The position numbers and the translations under genes were made by a program. 20,067 nt of DNA from Candidatus Omnitrophota bacterium (GTDB lineage: Bacteria; Omnitrophota; Omnitrophia; Omnitrophales; Aquincolibacteriaceae), in assembly GCA_023246985.1 (NCBI GenBank), contig JAHFHJ010000008.1:1-20067 (forward strand), read 5' to 3'. The notes under the pieces are model-generated. The model was not told where the DNA came from and searched no databases. It was given only the letters and a program-made list of their open reading frames with translations. Below are positions 1-13,400 of the stretch, in pieces; position 1 is the first letter of the stretch, and each line of letters starts with the position of its first letter.

Positions 1-1400
1 CCGGACCGACGATCTCGCGCATTTCTTTCAGGATCGAATGCATGAGATCCTCATTGAAGTAAAACAGGTTGGTATTAAAAAGCTGTTGACCCTCTTGGCC
101 AAATCCGTTCCTTTGCCCAACCGTATAGAACAGACCTGCCTGTTTGGCTATTTTGGCGTCAATCTCTTCCCACTGATCCAATACGTTAAAGATCTTCGCG
201 ACTTCCCCGATCATCATCCGAATGATGCGAACGACTTCTTTGCCGCCCTTTTTATCAATGGCCGTTGCGGGGGTCACAATCTTCAGGATCGGTATGCGTT
301 CTTCTACAACAAAACCTGCAACGATCGGCTCTGGATTACCCTTACGATTGTCACCATTACCAAAGAAGCGAACATGATACCAGCCATTTTGAGCCGGTGC
401 ATTTTTAGTAAAGTCGATCACGTAGTAGACACCCCATTGACCGTGACCTCCGGGTTGTCCTTTGGCTTTGTTAGCGCTGTCGACAGTCGGAAGACCTTGG
501 GTTTCACCAGGCTCGATCTCGAACTTTGGTAGATCTTTTTGCTCAAGCGGTTCAAGGACCTCGATGCCGGCTTCTTTTAACGCCTGGGCATAAGTCCTGG
601 GATGGGTCCGGCCTTCGACCACATCCCATAGGTAGATTTGCCCCATCAGCTTCTCATACGATTGTTTGGACTGGTAATTCACAAAGGGTTGAAAAGCCAT
701 TTTCCCGAATTTCTTGCTTGTGGCAAGATCTACCATGAAGAGCAACCGTGTCTCGGCATCCCCTACAAAGTATTTGTGGCCTCGGAGGGTCTCATGACGT
801 CCAAGGTCTGTGCCTTTAGCCCCCATCCTGACCTGAAGCGGTTCAAGGCCGGCTAGTTTTTCTATCTCTCTTAATGCCACGATGATCTCTGCTGTTTCTC
901 CCTTTTCTTCGGCGGCTTTCAAAACTGCCAGAGGGACTTGATATTTTGCTTCTGCCATCATAGGGTTCGACAAAATATTTTCAAGACGAGTACGAAGCCC
1001 TTTATTGAGCAACCACGCCTCACGCATTAAGCTCTCCCCGATCCCGCCATCTAAGGTATTCCATGTAAGAAATATTTTAGCCGCTGTAGCTAAATATCGC
1101 TGAATTTTTTCACTGAGAGTATTTAGATATTTCCGTTTTATTACACCCATTTTCAGCAGTTCCTCGTCTGTCATCAACGCTGTAACAACTGCATTTCCTC
1201 GCTTGGAAACCTCATCCAAAGCGCCTTTCTCTTCACGAACCTGCAAGGGAGCTTTAGGCCCGTTCGGGTCCCCCGCAGCTTCTTTGGGAGCTAAGTGCTT
1301 GTACGTCATTCCTATGACATAAATTCTGTCCGCTAAATCCTTGGTCGGATTTCGAGCGCTTTCCTCATCAATCCCCCAAGCTTTAAACACTTGTTTCAAA
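1..1400 (-). other. UDP-glucose pyrophosphorylase-like domain (UDPGP family), C-terminus cut by window edge
   Basis: About 465 residues carry UDPGP-family landmarks in the correct order: LDGGIGESL (1028-1054; family LNGGLGTSMG), FMVDLA followed by a helix and NYQS (like FLDL..QI and MNS), PGGHG (440-454; P.GHGD), FGNGDN (347-358 plus two residues; NxDN), AIDKKGG (242-262; ADVKGG) and LFNTNL (65-82; FNTNN), with usual spacing between the last three. The family makes UDP-glucose from glucose-1-phosphate and UTP in the cytoplasm. The G-rich loop lacks the usual Thr and Met-Gly, and one Asn of FNTNN is Leu, so the domain is divergent. The family's C-terminal left-handed helix region lies beyond base 1. 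Its position directly after a domain that would generate glucose-1-phosphate suggests substrate coupling. Confidence 0.8.
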
Positions 1401-4400
1401 TGCTCACTTATTTGCTCGGCCGACCACCGCATCTCGGAGCGGGGCTGGGGGGGTTGGGTGGCGGCGGTCAGCGCCTCGGAGGCCGCTATCCTTTTTGCGT
1501 GATCGACTGCGGACTGGCGCGCAGTGCCGCTGGCGCCATAAGCATCAAGCAGTTGAGCAAAAAGCATGGGAGACGCGGTTTCGACCTTAAGGGCTTCGAC
1601 AAGCTGGGCCTCGGTCGCGCCCGGGACATAGAAGAATCCCGAAAGTTCCGCAAAAGCGACACGGCCCGGGAAAAGCGGAGACCGCTCGCGGGAACGCGGG
1701 AAGACATAAATACTGCCGCTCCGCGCCACAACGTTGTACGGGATATCCGCGCTTCTTAGAATATCGATAAAATCGAATGCCGCGGCAACTTTCGCATCAG
1801 ACGTCTTACTCGAAAAGATGAGCGCCCGAGCGGGATAATCAACAAATTTCGAAACAACAACCCCCGGGCGAGATAGCGCCGGCAGTTTTTCGCGCTTCGC
1901 GAGGTCGATCGCTATCTTTTCCGGAACATTCAAGAAAGCCTGGAAATGACGCTGGCGAACCGAAGCTCCGGCGCGGATACTGTTGAAAGCAACCAGGGAA
2001 TTGGCGCCGATCTTTTCGGAGATCAAAACCATCAGACGCAGCGCTTCTTTCGTCATCACCTGAAGAGGTTCGGCCGCAACATCCGGGAAGAAGAGCGCGT
2101 GGTCGCGCCGGAGCGGATTGGCATTCCGGTTCACTTGGACCGGGATCCCGTCGATCTCGATCGTGAAAAGTTTCTGAGCTTCACGCCAGATCCGGATCTC
2201 GTCAAAATCCGGCATGGCCGCATCGGGTGTTTCCACCGACTGAAGATCGACCCATGGTTTTGGAGTACCTGCTTCTCTCGTTTTTCGACCTAAATTTTCT
2301 GTATTTGAGAAATGATATTTCCCCGGGACCTTAGTAAACTTCAGCGGAATCGCATATTGATCGCGCGTGAGATTGCCGGGTTCGGAGGGCAAATACCGTC
2401 CCGCATCCAAATCGGTCTGGATTCGTTCTGCAAAGCGCCCTGTCGGGTCCCCCGCCTTTTCCCCCCTCGCCTCGGAACGCGGCATGCCCGGCCCTGGTAC
2501 CCCCGGTCGTTCCGGCTGCCCCTGTCCCGCTGCCATCGCCTTCCGGAATTGCTTTTCTTGCGTGGGCGTCAGCCGGACTTCTGATCGCTTGGCGGGCATC
2601 ATTAGCGCTTCCGCAGCCATGTAAACCACTTCCTTTGCCGATGCTTCATCGTCGTTATTCATGTCCATAAGGGCATCTTGCTCTTCCGGAGCAAGAACCG
2701 ACCACAACCGGCTTTTCAACGCCTCTTTTTCCTGCTGGGCACTTAGGGCTTTCGCGTCCACCAGCTGTGCTACCCGCTTTAAATCTTTCAAGAATCTTCG
2801 AAATAGCGCTGTGCTTTTCAGAACTGTATATTCAATATCTTTCGAGATTTGTTTGCTTGAATCATCCCCGCTTTTATAAGCCACATCCTTGGCCAGCATT
2901 TCATTATCGTTATTCTCATCCATAAAAATATCCCGCTCGTCAGGGGTTAGCGCCGCCCAAAGCCGGTCTTTCAACGTTTCTCTTTCCTGTTTGGCATTGG
3001 GCGCATTGGTATTCAAAAGCCGTCTGACTACCCTCTGATCATTCGAAAATTGAGAGGTTTTTTCCAGTATCGCATTTTTTACCTTAGCATCAACTTCCTT
3101 GCTTTTCACATCCGCATTTTCATACAGCTCATTCTTGGCTCGGAGCTCATTATCTTTTTCCACATCCATGAGCGCATCTCGCTCTTCAAAGGTCAGGGTC
3201 GCCCAAAGCTGGTCTTTCAACGTTTCTCTTTCCTGTTGGGCATTGGGCGTGTTGGTATTCAAAAGCATTCTTGCATGCCGCAACTTAGCAGAAAACCTTT
3301 TACCGAGCGATTTAATCTTGTTTTCTTTGACCGTTTGATTTTGTTTTAATTCCATACTGCTGAGTTGCTTGTAAATATCTGTTTTTGCCGCGTCGAAATT
3401 CACATTTTGTCGCATTAGCTTTTTTCGGATCACAAGGCTCCATTTGAAAAAATCACATATTAAGTTGCCCCATAGCGCATCCTTGATCTGCCTGAGCTGA
3501 CCTGGCGCGGTTGGATCGTTTAAATTCAAAAGCCGGCGCACCTCGCGCAACCTGCCGCGATACTTACGCGCCAATCGATTTCTATCAATGATCTTTAGAG
3601 CCAAATAGGCGCTGTGAAGCAATCCTGCCGACATAGCCCCGGCGCCAATCAGGACAGAACTCCCTAAAATCGTAGTGAAGAAAATAACGAAGGGCGTCGG
3701 TAGCTGCAATTGCTCAGCCATCGAAAACAAGTAAACGGGAGTCGTGCTGTCCGCTCCGGGTATTAGGAACGCCAGGATTGGTTTTCCGATCTGAGCCGCG
3801 AATACCATTGGATAAAATGTCGCAAAGGCGCTTACAATCAGAATGATGGCCCCCAAGGCATAAGTTCCCCATTGCACCCACTTGGTTTGGACTGGTTTTT
3901 TATCTTTATCAATTTTCCCAAGACCAAACAACCAACTCCAGCCCGAGATCATCCCAAACGCAGATACGAATATTGTAGAGGCTCTCAAGATCAGATCCTT
4001 GGGGACAGTACCCATCGGCAGCAAAAAATAAATCCCGAATAGAAACCCTGCCGATATCAAAGTAAACGGACCCCATTCCTTCCACCATTGCTTGATCATG
4101 CTAGTACGTTTGGCTGATGGAACCAGCTGCCACGATATCGGCGTATGCACGAGCGAGGTTATCAGAATAAAAGTCGTGAGCCCGATCGGTAGCCCAATAC
4201 CTGCGACAACAGTCACAAGCGAGACTGCTGTAATTAAAAAGAGCCCCCGGAACAATTTGAAATGTTCGACATAGGCAGGATTTCCTTCGCCAACAACTGC
4301 CGCTACCCAAGTTAATCTCGGTGGCAGTTTGAAAAAGCTATCCGTGGCGTTTTTTTTGTGCCAATGCTGGTGCCACCATTGAACAAATCCAGGATGACGC

Positions 4401-7400
4401 CCAAACGCATGAAAATAAACGATCCACATCGCAGTCGGAAATTGCTTAACAAGATAATAGGTGTCCAGGACGATATTCGGAACCAACATGACCACTGAAC
4501 CTATGAGTTCTACAAGTCCTTCGAAGAAAAGCCCAGTGGCATCCAGAAAGCTTTTTCCTGAATCTATGAGCGGTATTTTGGCCATGGGTTGTCCGGTTAA
4601 AAACTTGAAGCAGTTCCATACAAGCGCGATTGGACTTACCAAGAACAACATGATACCTTTCAGAATTGCGCCAATCGGCTTGTGGAATTTCGGATGAATA
4701 AGAAGCGCCATGATCCCTACGAATGCGATTTCTCCCATGAACGGATAGCCGACTTCGATCGTCCCGGGATTGAACATAGCCTTAAACGTCAATATAAGCT
4801 GGATAAGCCATACTAGAGAAGAAATTTGTCCGCGGACAACGAGTGATTGTTCGTATTTTTCTCCAGGGGACAATTTGGGCATACGCATTCCGAATGCCTG
4901 TTTAACTTTGATGGCGTTGCTGATGCCGACCGTTATTTTCCAAAATAGGAGTAAGCCTATCGCAGTTCCTATCCCCATCCATAGCGCCATCATCCCTAAA
5001 GATGTCCCTATCACTCCGACAATCACAAAAGCTGGCATGAGGCCCATAAATGCCGCTACCAAGCGCGGATATTCGGCAATCCGCGGCGCTATAATCAACG
5101 ACATCATCTGGGGCTGATCGAATACAGGACCCCATCTCGTAACCTTCCGGTTGAATTCCTGGGGATAGTTGTACATGGGATCTTCGCCGATCAGGAAGGT
5201 GGGGATGCGTTTTGCCCCGCCGGCCAGAATTCCCATCAATTCGTCTTCACTTTTTGGAAAAACGTCATCGCTTGCCCTCAACCAGTCGTAAAAAAACCAA
5301 ATCCTTTCATAAAAGCGCGGGCGAATCGCCTTCCTATAGAACCCTGGCGTGTCTGGCAGCGGGTGACCCTCGGAATCACAGATTTTTTTGTCATTATTAA
5401 GATACAAATATTTTCCCGGGGGGCGATTCTCATCTTCCACCCAACCTTGCGCTTCCGGCGTGTATTGCAGCATTTCCTGGGGAACATATTTCATCTCATT
5501 AGCATGAATCGTGGTATACCGATCTGTGAACTCCATCCTTCCGATGTACATAATATTGTGATTGCGTGGATCCGCTATGACCGGGAGAACTTCTTCCAGC
5601 AAACTGCCCTTACCGTTATACTTAATAACATTGCCTGGATCGAAAACCATTGTGGCAAAAATTTCATCAGTCCTGTCATTTACATTTTGCGCGCTCGCAA
5701 TATTCCGCCTCCTGATTTGCCTCAAATCATTACCTTCTCCTTCTTTCAGCTCTTCCGGGTCTCCGCCAATGACACCGTCATCTTCCGGTATGATCCCGGA
5801 TCGCCCTGGCGGCGTTATGAGGTTCGGCGAGTCAATATCCGTAATAAACGGAATGCGCTTATCGGTTTGAGTGCCCGGCGCCCTCAACTTTCGTCTTTGG
5901 AACCTGTAATCGCCCGGCTCCGTATAATCGGGATCCACGTTATACTTCGGCTCGACACGGACATACTCCTCATCCGTCTGTCTCATCCACTCTTGCAGCA
6001 TGTAATGCGTCATGGGTTTTGTTAATTTCGCCGGGCGCATAAAGACATACAATCTTTTTCTGACCTCGAGATCCATTGCTTGAAGACGTTCCAATACCGC
6101 TTGTTTAGTTTTTCTGAAAATTTCTTTAAATTCCTCTTCTGACACATTTTCATTTTTGGCGAATACTTGCAGCACGATAGCATAATAAAGATTTTTATCC
6201 TTATTTTCAGCAGCCCCTTTCAAAAGTTTTTCGGCCTCGCCTGGCTCCCCGGATCCCGGGGCGCCAAAAACGTGCTTAAAATTGCTGGCGTCACCCCATT
6301 GCATGACGTCTTTACCGACTTCGCCGCGCATTGGAAATGCCATACTTACAGTCAACTTATGACTCTTCGGGATTTTGTCCCATTGAGTAAAACCGTTCGG
6401 CAATTTCATTTGATTTTTGATGCGATCGGAAACCGCCGCTAAATCCTTTGTCGTGTACGGACCTGTAACCGAATCCTTGCCCCCCGATTCAAAACCAAAC
6501 CACTGCAATAAAGGCCTGATAATTTCACGATAGGCCTTAATGTTTCTATAGGGACGATCCATAACATAAACCACGATAGCGGCAAGCAGGTATTTATCGG
6601 GCATGATCAAAATCAGGTAATAAGCAGTCGCTGCTAGCAGGACCATGGCCGAAGGAGCAAAAAATGAAAAGTTGTACCCTAGCAACATAAACAGGACGAT
6701 GCCAACTGTGAGCGCGCGATTGATCCAGTGATACACAAAATGTTTTCTGGTCATCTTCTCACGTTCGCTTGTCAACGGATTTCGATTTTTGAACCAGGCG
6801 TAAAGCCCTCGGGCCAACCCGTTGATGAGGGCGTATACCAGCATTCCGATCCCTAACAAATATAAATTATTTTGTATATGCCATTTTTCTAAGCGGTCAA
6901 CAAATCCGCGATACGGATCTTTAATCGTATCTAAAATAGCCCGGCGAACTTTTTCGTTCCCTCGAAAATTCCAACTCCAACGCATTCTTTCAAACCAACT
7001 CACATTCTGATATTGGATGTTAGGCGGGATCTCATGCCTCAAACGCTCATTCGTGATGCGCTGCTGCCACATCGCATTGATCACCCGGTTGTCACGCAAC
7101 ATATCCCCCTCGGAAATCTTAAATGCCTTCGCCAAATCTAATTTGCTGTTGGTATCGGAGTTTTGGGCGTCCACCGAAGCAAGAAACTCTTTGGCGGAAA
7201 GCTCGGTATTAAGCTGATAAAGTCCGCGGGGTGTCTTGATCCTCGACGTATGCCATGGCCGTGTCGCATCGAGCGCGATCTCACGATTGATCTCACGCCG
7301 GATGTTTATGGCGTCATCGAGCAATAAAGTGACCATCTCAGGGGCAATATTCTTATTGATAACAGCGCTAATGAAAGCTTCCCGCTCCGAGTCCTTCATT

Positions 7401-10400
7401 ATCGATTTATCCGGATGCATACCAAGTTTTTGCAATTCCTTTTGAAAGCGCGACAATTCATCAAGGATCCACTGTCTTAACACTCCCGGATTCTGCTGAA
7501 CTTCTGGAATTTCCTTAGATAATCCTATTTCAAGCCATGAATCAACCTCGAATAAGATTTTCTCTTTCGCTTGAGGCGAAACGACATCGGCTCCGGCTCG
7601 CCCCATCGCCTCTTCTACCTTCTCCGCCAGGTCGAACCATGCCTGGATCCGTTCGAGCGAAACCTGGCTCGCGTAAGCCAAATCTCCCAGTTGATAAACC
7701 CGCCTTTCTTTCAGCGGCACACCAAATAAATCATAACGGTCTCGAAGCATCTTGGCGCGTTCCAGCTTTTGACGCAAAGTTCCCAAACTTTGATCAAGAA
7801 GAACTGATGGATCCAAATTGGAATTATAAAGCGCCAGCGCCTGCCGGAACACCTGCTTCTCGGCTGGCGTCATTTTCGAACTCGAAATTCTGGCCTCCAC
7901 TTCATCACGCGCAATTTGTTCCATGCGCGCAAAGAAATTACGCTGTTCTTCAAGAGGTAATCCAATAAATTCGAATTGTTTCCAAATGCCGGCGCTTAGC
8001 CCGCCAATATGTCCCCATGCTCTATCTTTGGGTCCGATTTTCTTGTTAAAAACCTCCTCATAGACCCGGGAAACATGTCGCGGCAGAATAATCACTTTCA
8101 TGATCGCTTCATCAGCCAAGTAGCCCTCGGCATTCATTAATTTCAGAACCTCTGCCGATTCCTCGTCATTGATTTGAACTTTCCATATCGCAGCAGCCCG
8201 CATGCGGATCAAGGGATATTCAAAATTCCGGGCTAATCTTTCACTCAACGATTCATACCCTTGAAGACGATCGTTTTTAATGCGAAGTACCGCCGTCGGA
8301 AGGAAATGGTCCTTAAAATCTTTCTCTGAAAGCCATGAATCGTTCAAAGCTCCGTACCGCAGGCGGAGCCATTTCGGGAGGACTCCATCCAGGACCGTTT
8401 CATTCTCTTCAAGAATTTTCATTTGAGCTCTTGAAACATCAAGACGCGTCGAGCGTTCTTCTCGAAGGCGAAGTTCATAGGTCGTGGTTCCGTTATCAAC
8501 CGGACTTGTCCAAAGCTTATCCCAAAGCCGATTGTCTGCAAATTCAACCAAGGATCGATGGAACCCGATATGCTCTCTTTCTCGGACAAAATTCTCCACG
8601 CTATTTTGGATATTGGGAAAAATGAATGCCCACCCCGCCGCAGCTTTGGCACGAGAGTCTTGGCCTGACACTGAAGGTGCATCAACTGCGACCAAATGAA
8701 CCCAACCATGGTAGGCATTCCCAAGCCGTTCAATCCACTCGTCACGGTTGAGGTCAGGATCTCCCTTCAGGCGGGACACCATTTCATCCGTCTCAATGCT
8801 AGTCGGTAACCATCCGAAATTTTGTCTCCACGCATAATAGAAATCCGAGCGAATATTTCCGGCCTCTTCTAAATCAATGTAGTCAAGATTGGGATCGCCT
8901 TTATAGGTGGTACGCACTCTCCTATTAAATATATTTCTTTCTTGAAAATTCATGGGGCTGGGAATATCGGTTTTAGGATTTAGCCTCTCGCCTTGCCGGG
9001 CGTCGTAAAGAACTGAGGGTATGCGTCCCCAAGGGAAAAACCGCCGATTATGCTCATAGTTTTTAAGTTGAACAAATATCGCATCCTCGAAATAATCTCT
9101 CAGATATTGGTCCAATAGCCTGTAGTCTCGATAACCAAAATCATAAAGGCGTGTCACTACACCACTGACTCCGCCCCGGGAAGAAAAACGCAGGGCCCTT
9201 TGGAAAACCGGATCCGCTTTTGTTTTTTCAATAATGATGCGATTGGCGCGTTCAAGCATTTTTTCGATAATGGCTTCGTATTTGATTTTCAATCCGATAT
9301 CCCAACGCGTTTGATCCGGGTTCCGCTTCAGTTGAGTCAGTAGATGACCCAATTTTGAGTTCTCCATTTCTTCAGGAACACCGGAAGGAAAATCCTTCGA
9401 ACTATAATCCGCTTTGTGATGCGTCATGTACACCGCCTGCCAGTACAATTCATTTCCAACTTCCTGCGTTAAACGCTTATCGATGTCCTCCAGACTTTGA
9501 TTTAGATTCAACCCAAGTTTAGCCATGCGCTCAGACGCAAAATAAAAAGCTTCCCCTTCTGTAACCTTCCGTCTTTTAAGATAATTAACACTAGCTATCG
9601 TCTCGTCCCGCTCGGTCAAAAACTGTAAATTCTTTTCTGTTTCGTGGCGTTCAGTCGGACTTTCCCATGATTCAATTTTGCGCTCGCGAAGTTCTTTGAG
9701 CAAACCCTCGCCTGAACGTTTGATTGCTGTTTGGGAAGTATTCACGACCTTAAAAAATTTCGCAACGCTTTCATTCGAGTCTAAATCCAAATTCACTTTT
9801 GGATAATTACTTGAAAACTCTTCGAGCTGATCAACATACTGGGCCAAGCTGGATTCGGGAAGAAGGGCGCCTTGCGGCCTTGCGGTCCAATTTTCTTTTG
9901 CGACCTCAAAAACCCGGATCTTTCGATCAATGAACTGTTTCATTCGATCAACCGACCATCCTCTGTGAATCATTTCGAGAACTTCGGTGGACAAAACACC
10001 CGGATATCTCCCCAGACGATGCTGCTCCCGACTATCAAAATCAATGCCTTGCGTGGTGCGGTGATACCGTAAAACTTCATCACGTAACTGCACCATATAA
10101 TTGAAATATTGACCGAGTTCGGCGATCGGAAGATTGTTGTCTTTTTTGAATTCAACGAGCGCGGAAAGAACGCCGCGGGAATTAGAATCCATGTAGTCGA
10201 GCGGATATTGGGTGGCAAGGCCTGACTTATTGTAAAGATCCCGGACTTGGGGAGCGGTTTTATAAAAATCATGGATATCGCGGCGAATCGCCGCAAGCGC
10301 ACCTGTTTCATGCTCTTCGTGTTTCGGTTCCGATTTCCCGAGCTCTTCGATCATACCATCCAGGACAGCCCCCAAATCGACCGGTTGTGCCGCAGATTCG

Positions 10401-13400
10401 CCGTGAAGCTTGGCCTTTTGAGCCTGCTGCTCCTTCGCATATTGTTCCACGGCATACATCATGCGAAAGATCACTTCGCCAAAGAGCATCCCGTTCTTGA
10501 GGCTCGCGCTCTCTCTCTTGATCTCGCGCTGGTCCGCATAGGATATCGCATCATCAGCAGCCGCCTTGAGAAGCCGGAGCCGGAACGCGGAGGGCATGGA
10601 AAGGAATTTCTCGTCATTCAATCCTCCGTAAAGCCCCTTCATTACCCGGGCTTGTTCCTGCTTAAGGGTATGAGTGGCGAGGGAAACAAGCACGCGCAAG
10701 CGATCCATCCTGACCTTCTCATCAGGGTGCCAGATCTTTCCCATAAAGCTTAGAAATTGCCACGCTGTGATATTGGACAAGTCTTTGATATTTCCGTAAA
10801 GCGCCAAATTTTCACCGAAATTTGAACGGTAGAGTTCATTGATGATCTCGCGGACCTGATTAAAAACTTCGAATGTGTCCTCGCGGGTCAGGAACTTGAA
10901 GTGGGGTTGTTCGCTGATCTCTCGCTCCGTATAATTCACCCAATCGATCAGGGACTGCTGCGCGAAGCGTTGCTTCAACTGTTCGGAAGTTTCTTCTGAT
11001 CCCAGAAGGCGCTGCTGCTCCGCCCACACCGTAAAATCAACCCGCTTGTCCTTCACCTGGACCATACCGCTTGACATGCCTTTACCCGTCAAACGATCGA
11101 TCTCGGCCGGAGTGAAGACCGGGGCCGCCGGTGGGGTATCGCTCTTGCCCCCCCGTTCATTTTTCTCGATTTGAGCCGCAATATCTTGCAGTACTTTCCC
11201 GAGAAAAGTGAAGTCACGATCTAATCGTGCTTCGAAATCACGTTTGAAATCGTCCGTCAGCCTGTCGGATACAAATTCACCGGTTTTCGCCAGATCCATC
11301 CTCTCAATCTCAGCGGGATCAATGCCCTTCAGGACCGAAGCGGCATAAAAAAGATAGATGCCCAGGACCCGGAGGTCCGTTTTCTTGTCCAATATTGAAT
11401 TCGTCGCTTCCTGACTTTTCGCGACCAGCATTTCCGTCGAAAGAAGGCCTTCCACGACTTGCGCGAAATTGAGCCCCAATTTTTCGTTGCGCGGGATCCG
11501 GATCAAAAGTTTCCGGAAGTCCTCGCTGTTCAACCGTCCGCCAAGATATTCCGACTGGGCGAGCTTCTGCATCAGATCCAGCATCACAAAACGCTCTTTA
11601 TCCGTGAGTTGCATCACGTCGAATAACCGAACCAAAATATCCTCGACGATCACCGCTTCGGTCAATCCGCCCGTGATCTTCCCGTCAAATCCCCGCTCAA
11701 CAACCGTGAGGTCCGCATGAAAAACCGTTTCCCAGAATTTCCGCACCGGCTCCGCGTACCTGCTTTCGTTCTCCGGATCTGCGTATACGGCATGCGGTTC
11801 CTTCGACTTGCGCGGTTGGACTTCCTCGAGCTTTTCATATACGACCGCTTCGGAAATGGTTTCGCCTGCGGGTATCGTTATGTTGATCTTCTGGCCCACG
11901 AGATCCGGGTGTCCGTCTTTCACGATCCATGTCCCCTCCGCCACGACTTTCATCTGACTATCCAGTATCTTAACCTTGCCGTCACCCTCTGAGACGACCT
12001 TCCCGCCGCTTTTAACCACGCTCTCAATTTCGGACGGATCGATAAACGTATTCGTCTTAACTTCCATGACCCCACCGTCCTGCACCTTGATCCGGACCAC
12101 TGACGGATCGTCTTTCGGGATGATCAGTTCCCCCTGACCCGTAATGATGCCTTCCACTTTCACGTCCGGCGCCTGTTGCTCTGGCGGTTGCTGTTGCGCC
12201 TCAATACCAGCGATCTTCTGATCCAATTCCTTCAAAGACTCCCTGAGACGGGCCATATCCCGGACGGCAGGCTGTTGATACGACACGTGAGGAAGAGGTT
12301 CATGTCCAGCAGCTTCAATTTCGGCCGCCTCGTACGGAAGTCCGGCAAGCAGAAAGGTGTGCGACAAATTGACCAAGGATTTCCGGAATTCGAATTGCAG
12401 TTCTCCGAGTTTTAAAGCGTCATTTTCATTGAGGTCGAACATCATCAATACGTCATTAACGGTTTTGACGGAACGCCCGTGTCCGGCCGCCGCACGATAG
12501 TCGCGGACGGCATCCACCGCTTTATAAGAGGAAAGCTGATATTCTTCAGCGATCTGCACAAGCCGGATGCGATTGCGGACAAAAGCGGCATATTCGTTCA
12601 ACGCTTGCAATTGTATCTCACCCTCACGAGGATCCATCTGCAATTCGGCTAATTTCCGCTTGGCCTTCTCTACTTCAAAAAGAGCATTTTTTTCACGGTC
12701 GATCAGAATCAGGGTGAGCTCCCCCCCGACATTCGGCTGAGGCCCGGCAAGGACACCTAGCTGAGAATTGAACCACCGCTTGTTCCACGCCTGACGCTCA
12801 TCCGCTTCGGCAATACGGATATTTTTAAGAATGGATTGGTAGCGGGGATCACTGAAAGTGTGCTCTAAAAGCTTCTCGATGGCTTTCTGGCCGACCGCCT
12901 CTCCATTGAAAACCCGATCAAGAAGATTGGCGGTCGGGACTTCCAGTTTGACATCCGCCGGGATCCTCGTGATGTACTTGAACATATTTTCGGAAATCTT
13001 AAGATCACGCTTGGCGGTCTCCACCATCACCGCCGTCCGGGCCACGGCGTCAAAGATCGCGTGCCGGTCTTCCAACGCGGCGCCAACATTCCCAAGGCGA
13101 GCGACATCCATGCGCTGCGCCGCTTGCTGCTCGCGGATCTCTAGGATCGTTCGCGCGCGCAATACGTCCTCCCAAGCCAGACGGACAAGACGGCGCATGA
13201 AATCCTGGCGGAAACGGGCGTCATCCTTTGCTTGTTCAGCCCGGATCGCGGCTTTGTCTGCCTGCGTATCCGTAAGCGCTTCCAAAGGATCGTAGGTAAA
13301 ACGAAGCCCTCCCTGCACGCCGTCCCCTCCAAAACCCGGCAGACTGAAAACTTCAGCACCCACACCGGCATGGCGTAAATATCGGTAGTGTTCCTGGACA

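Noticed and set aside
38..532. 164-codon plus-strand frame near the left edge
   Set aside because: It overlaps the UGPase-like motifs PGGHG, NGDN, DKKGG and FNTN on the minus strand, so it is an antisense shadow.
5363..6025. 220-codon open frame on the plus strand
   Set aside because: It is in exact antisense codon register with the giant frame; such frames arise because that register meets a stop only where the sense strand uses TTA, CTA or TCA. The sense strand here carries the conserved GT84-like motifs.
8419..8745. 108-codon minus-strand frame in another register
   Set aside because: It overlaps the giant frame, which has no interruption or frameshift here, and its product resembles nothing I know.
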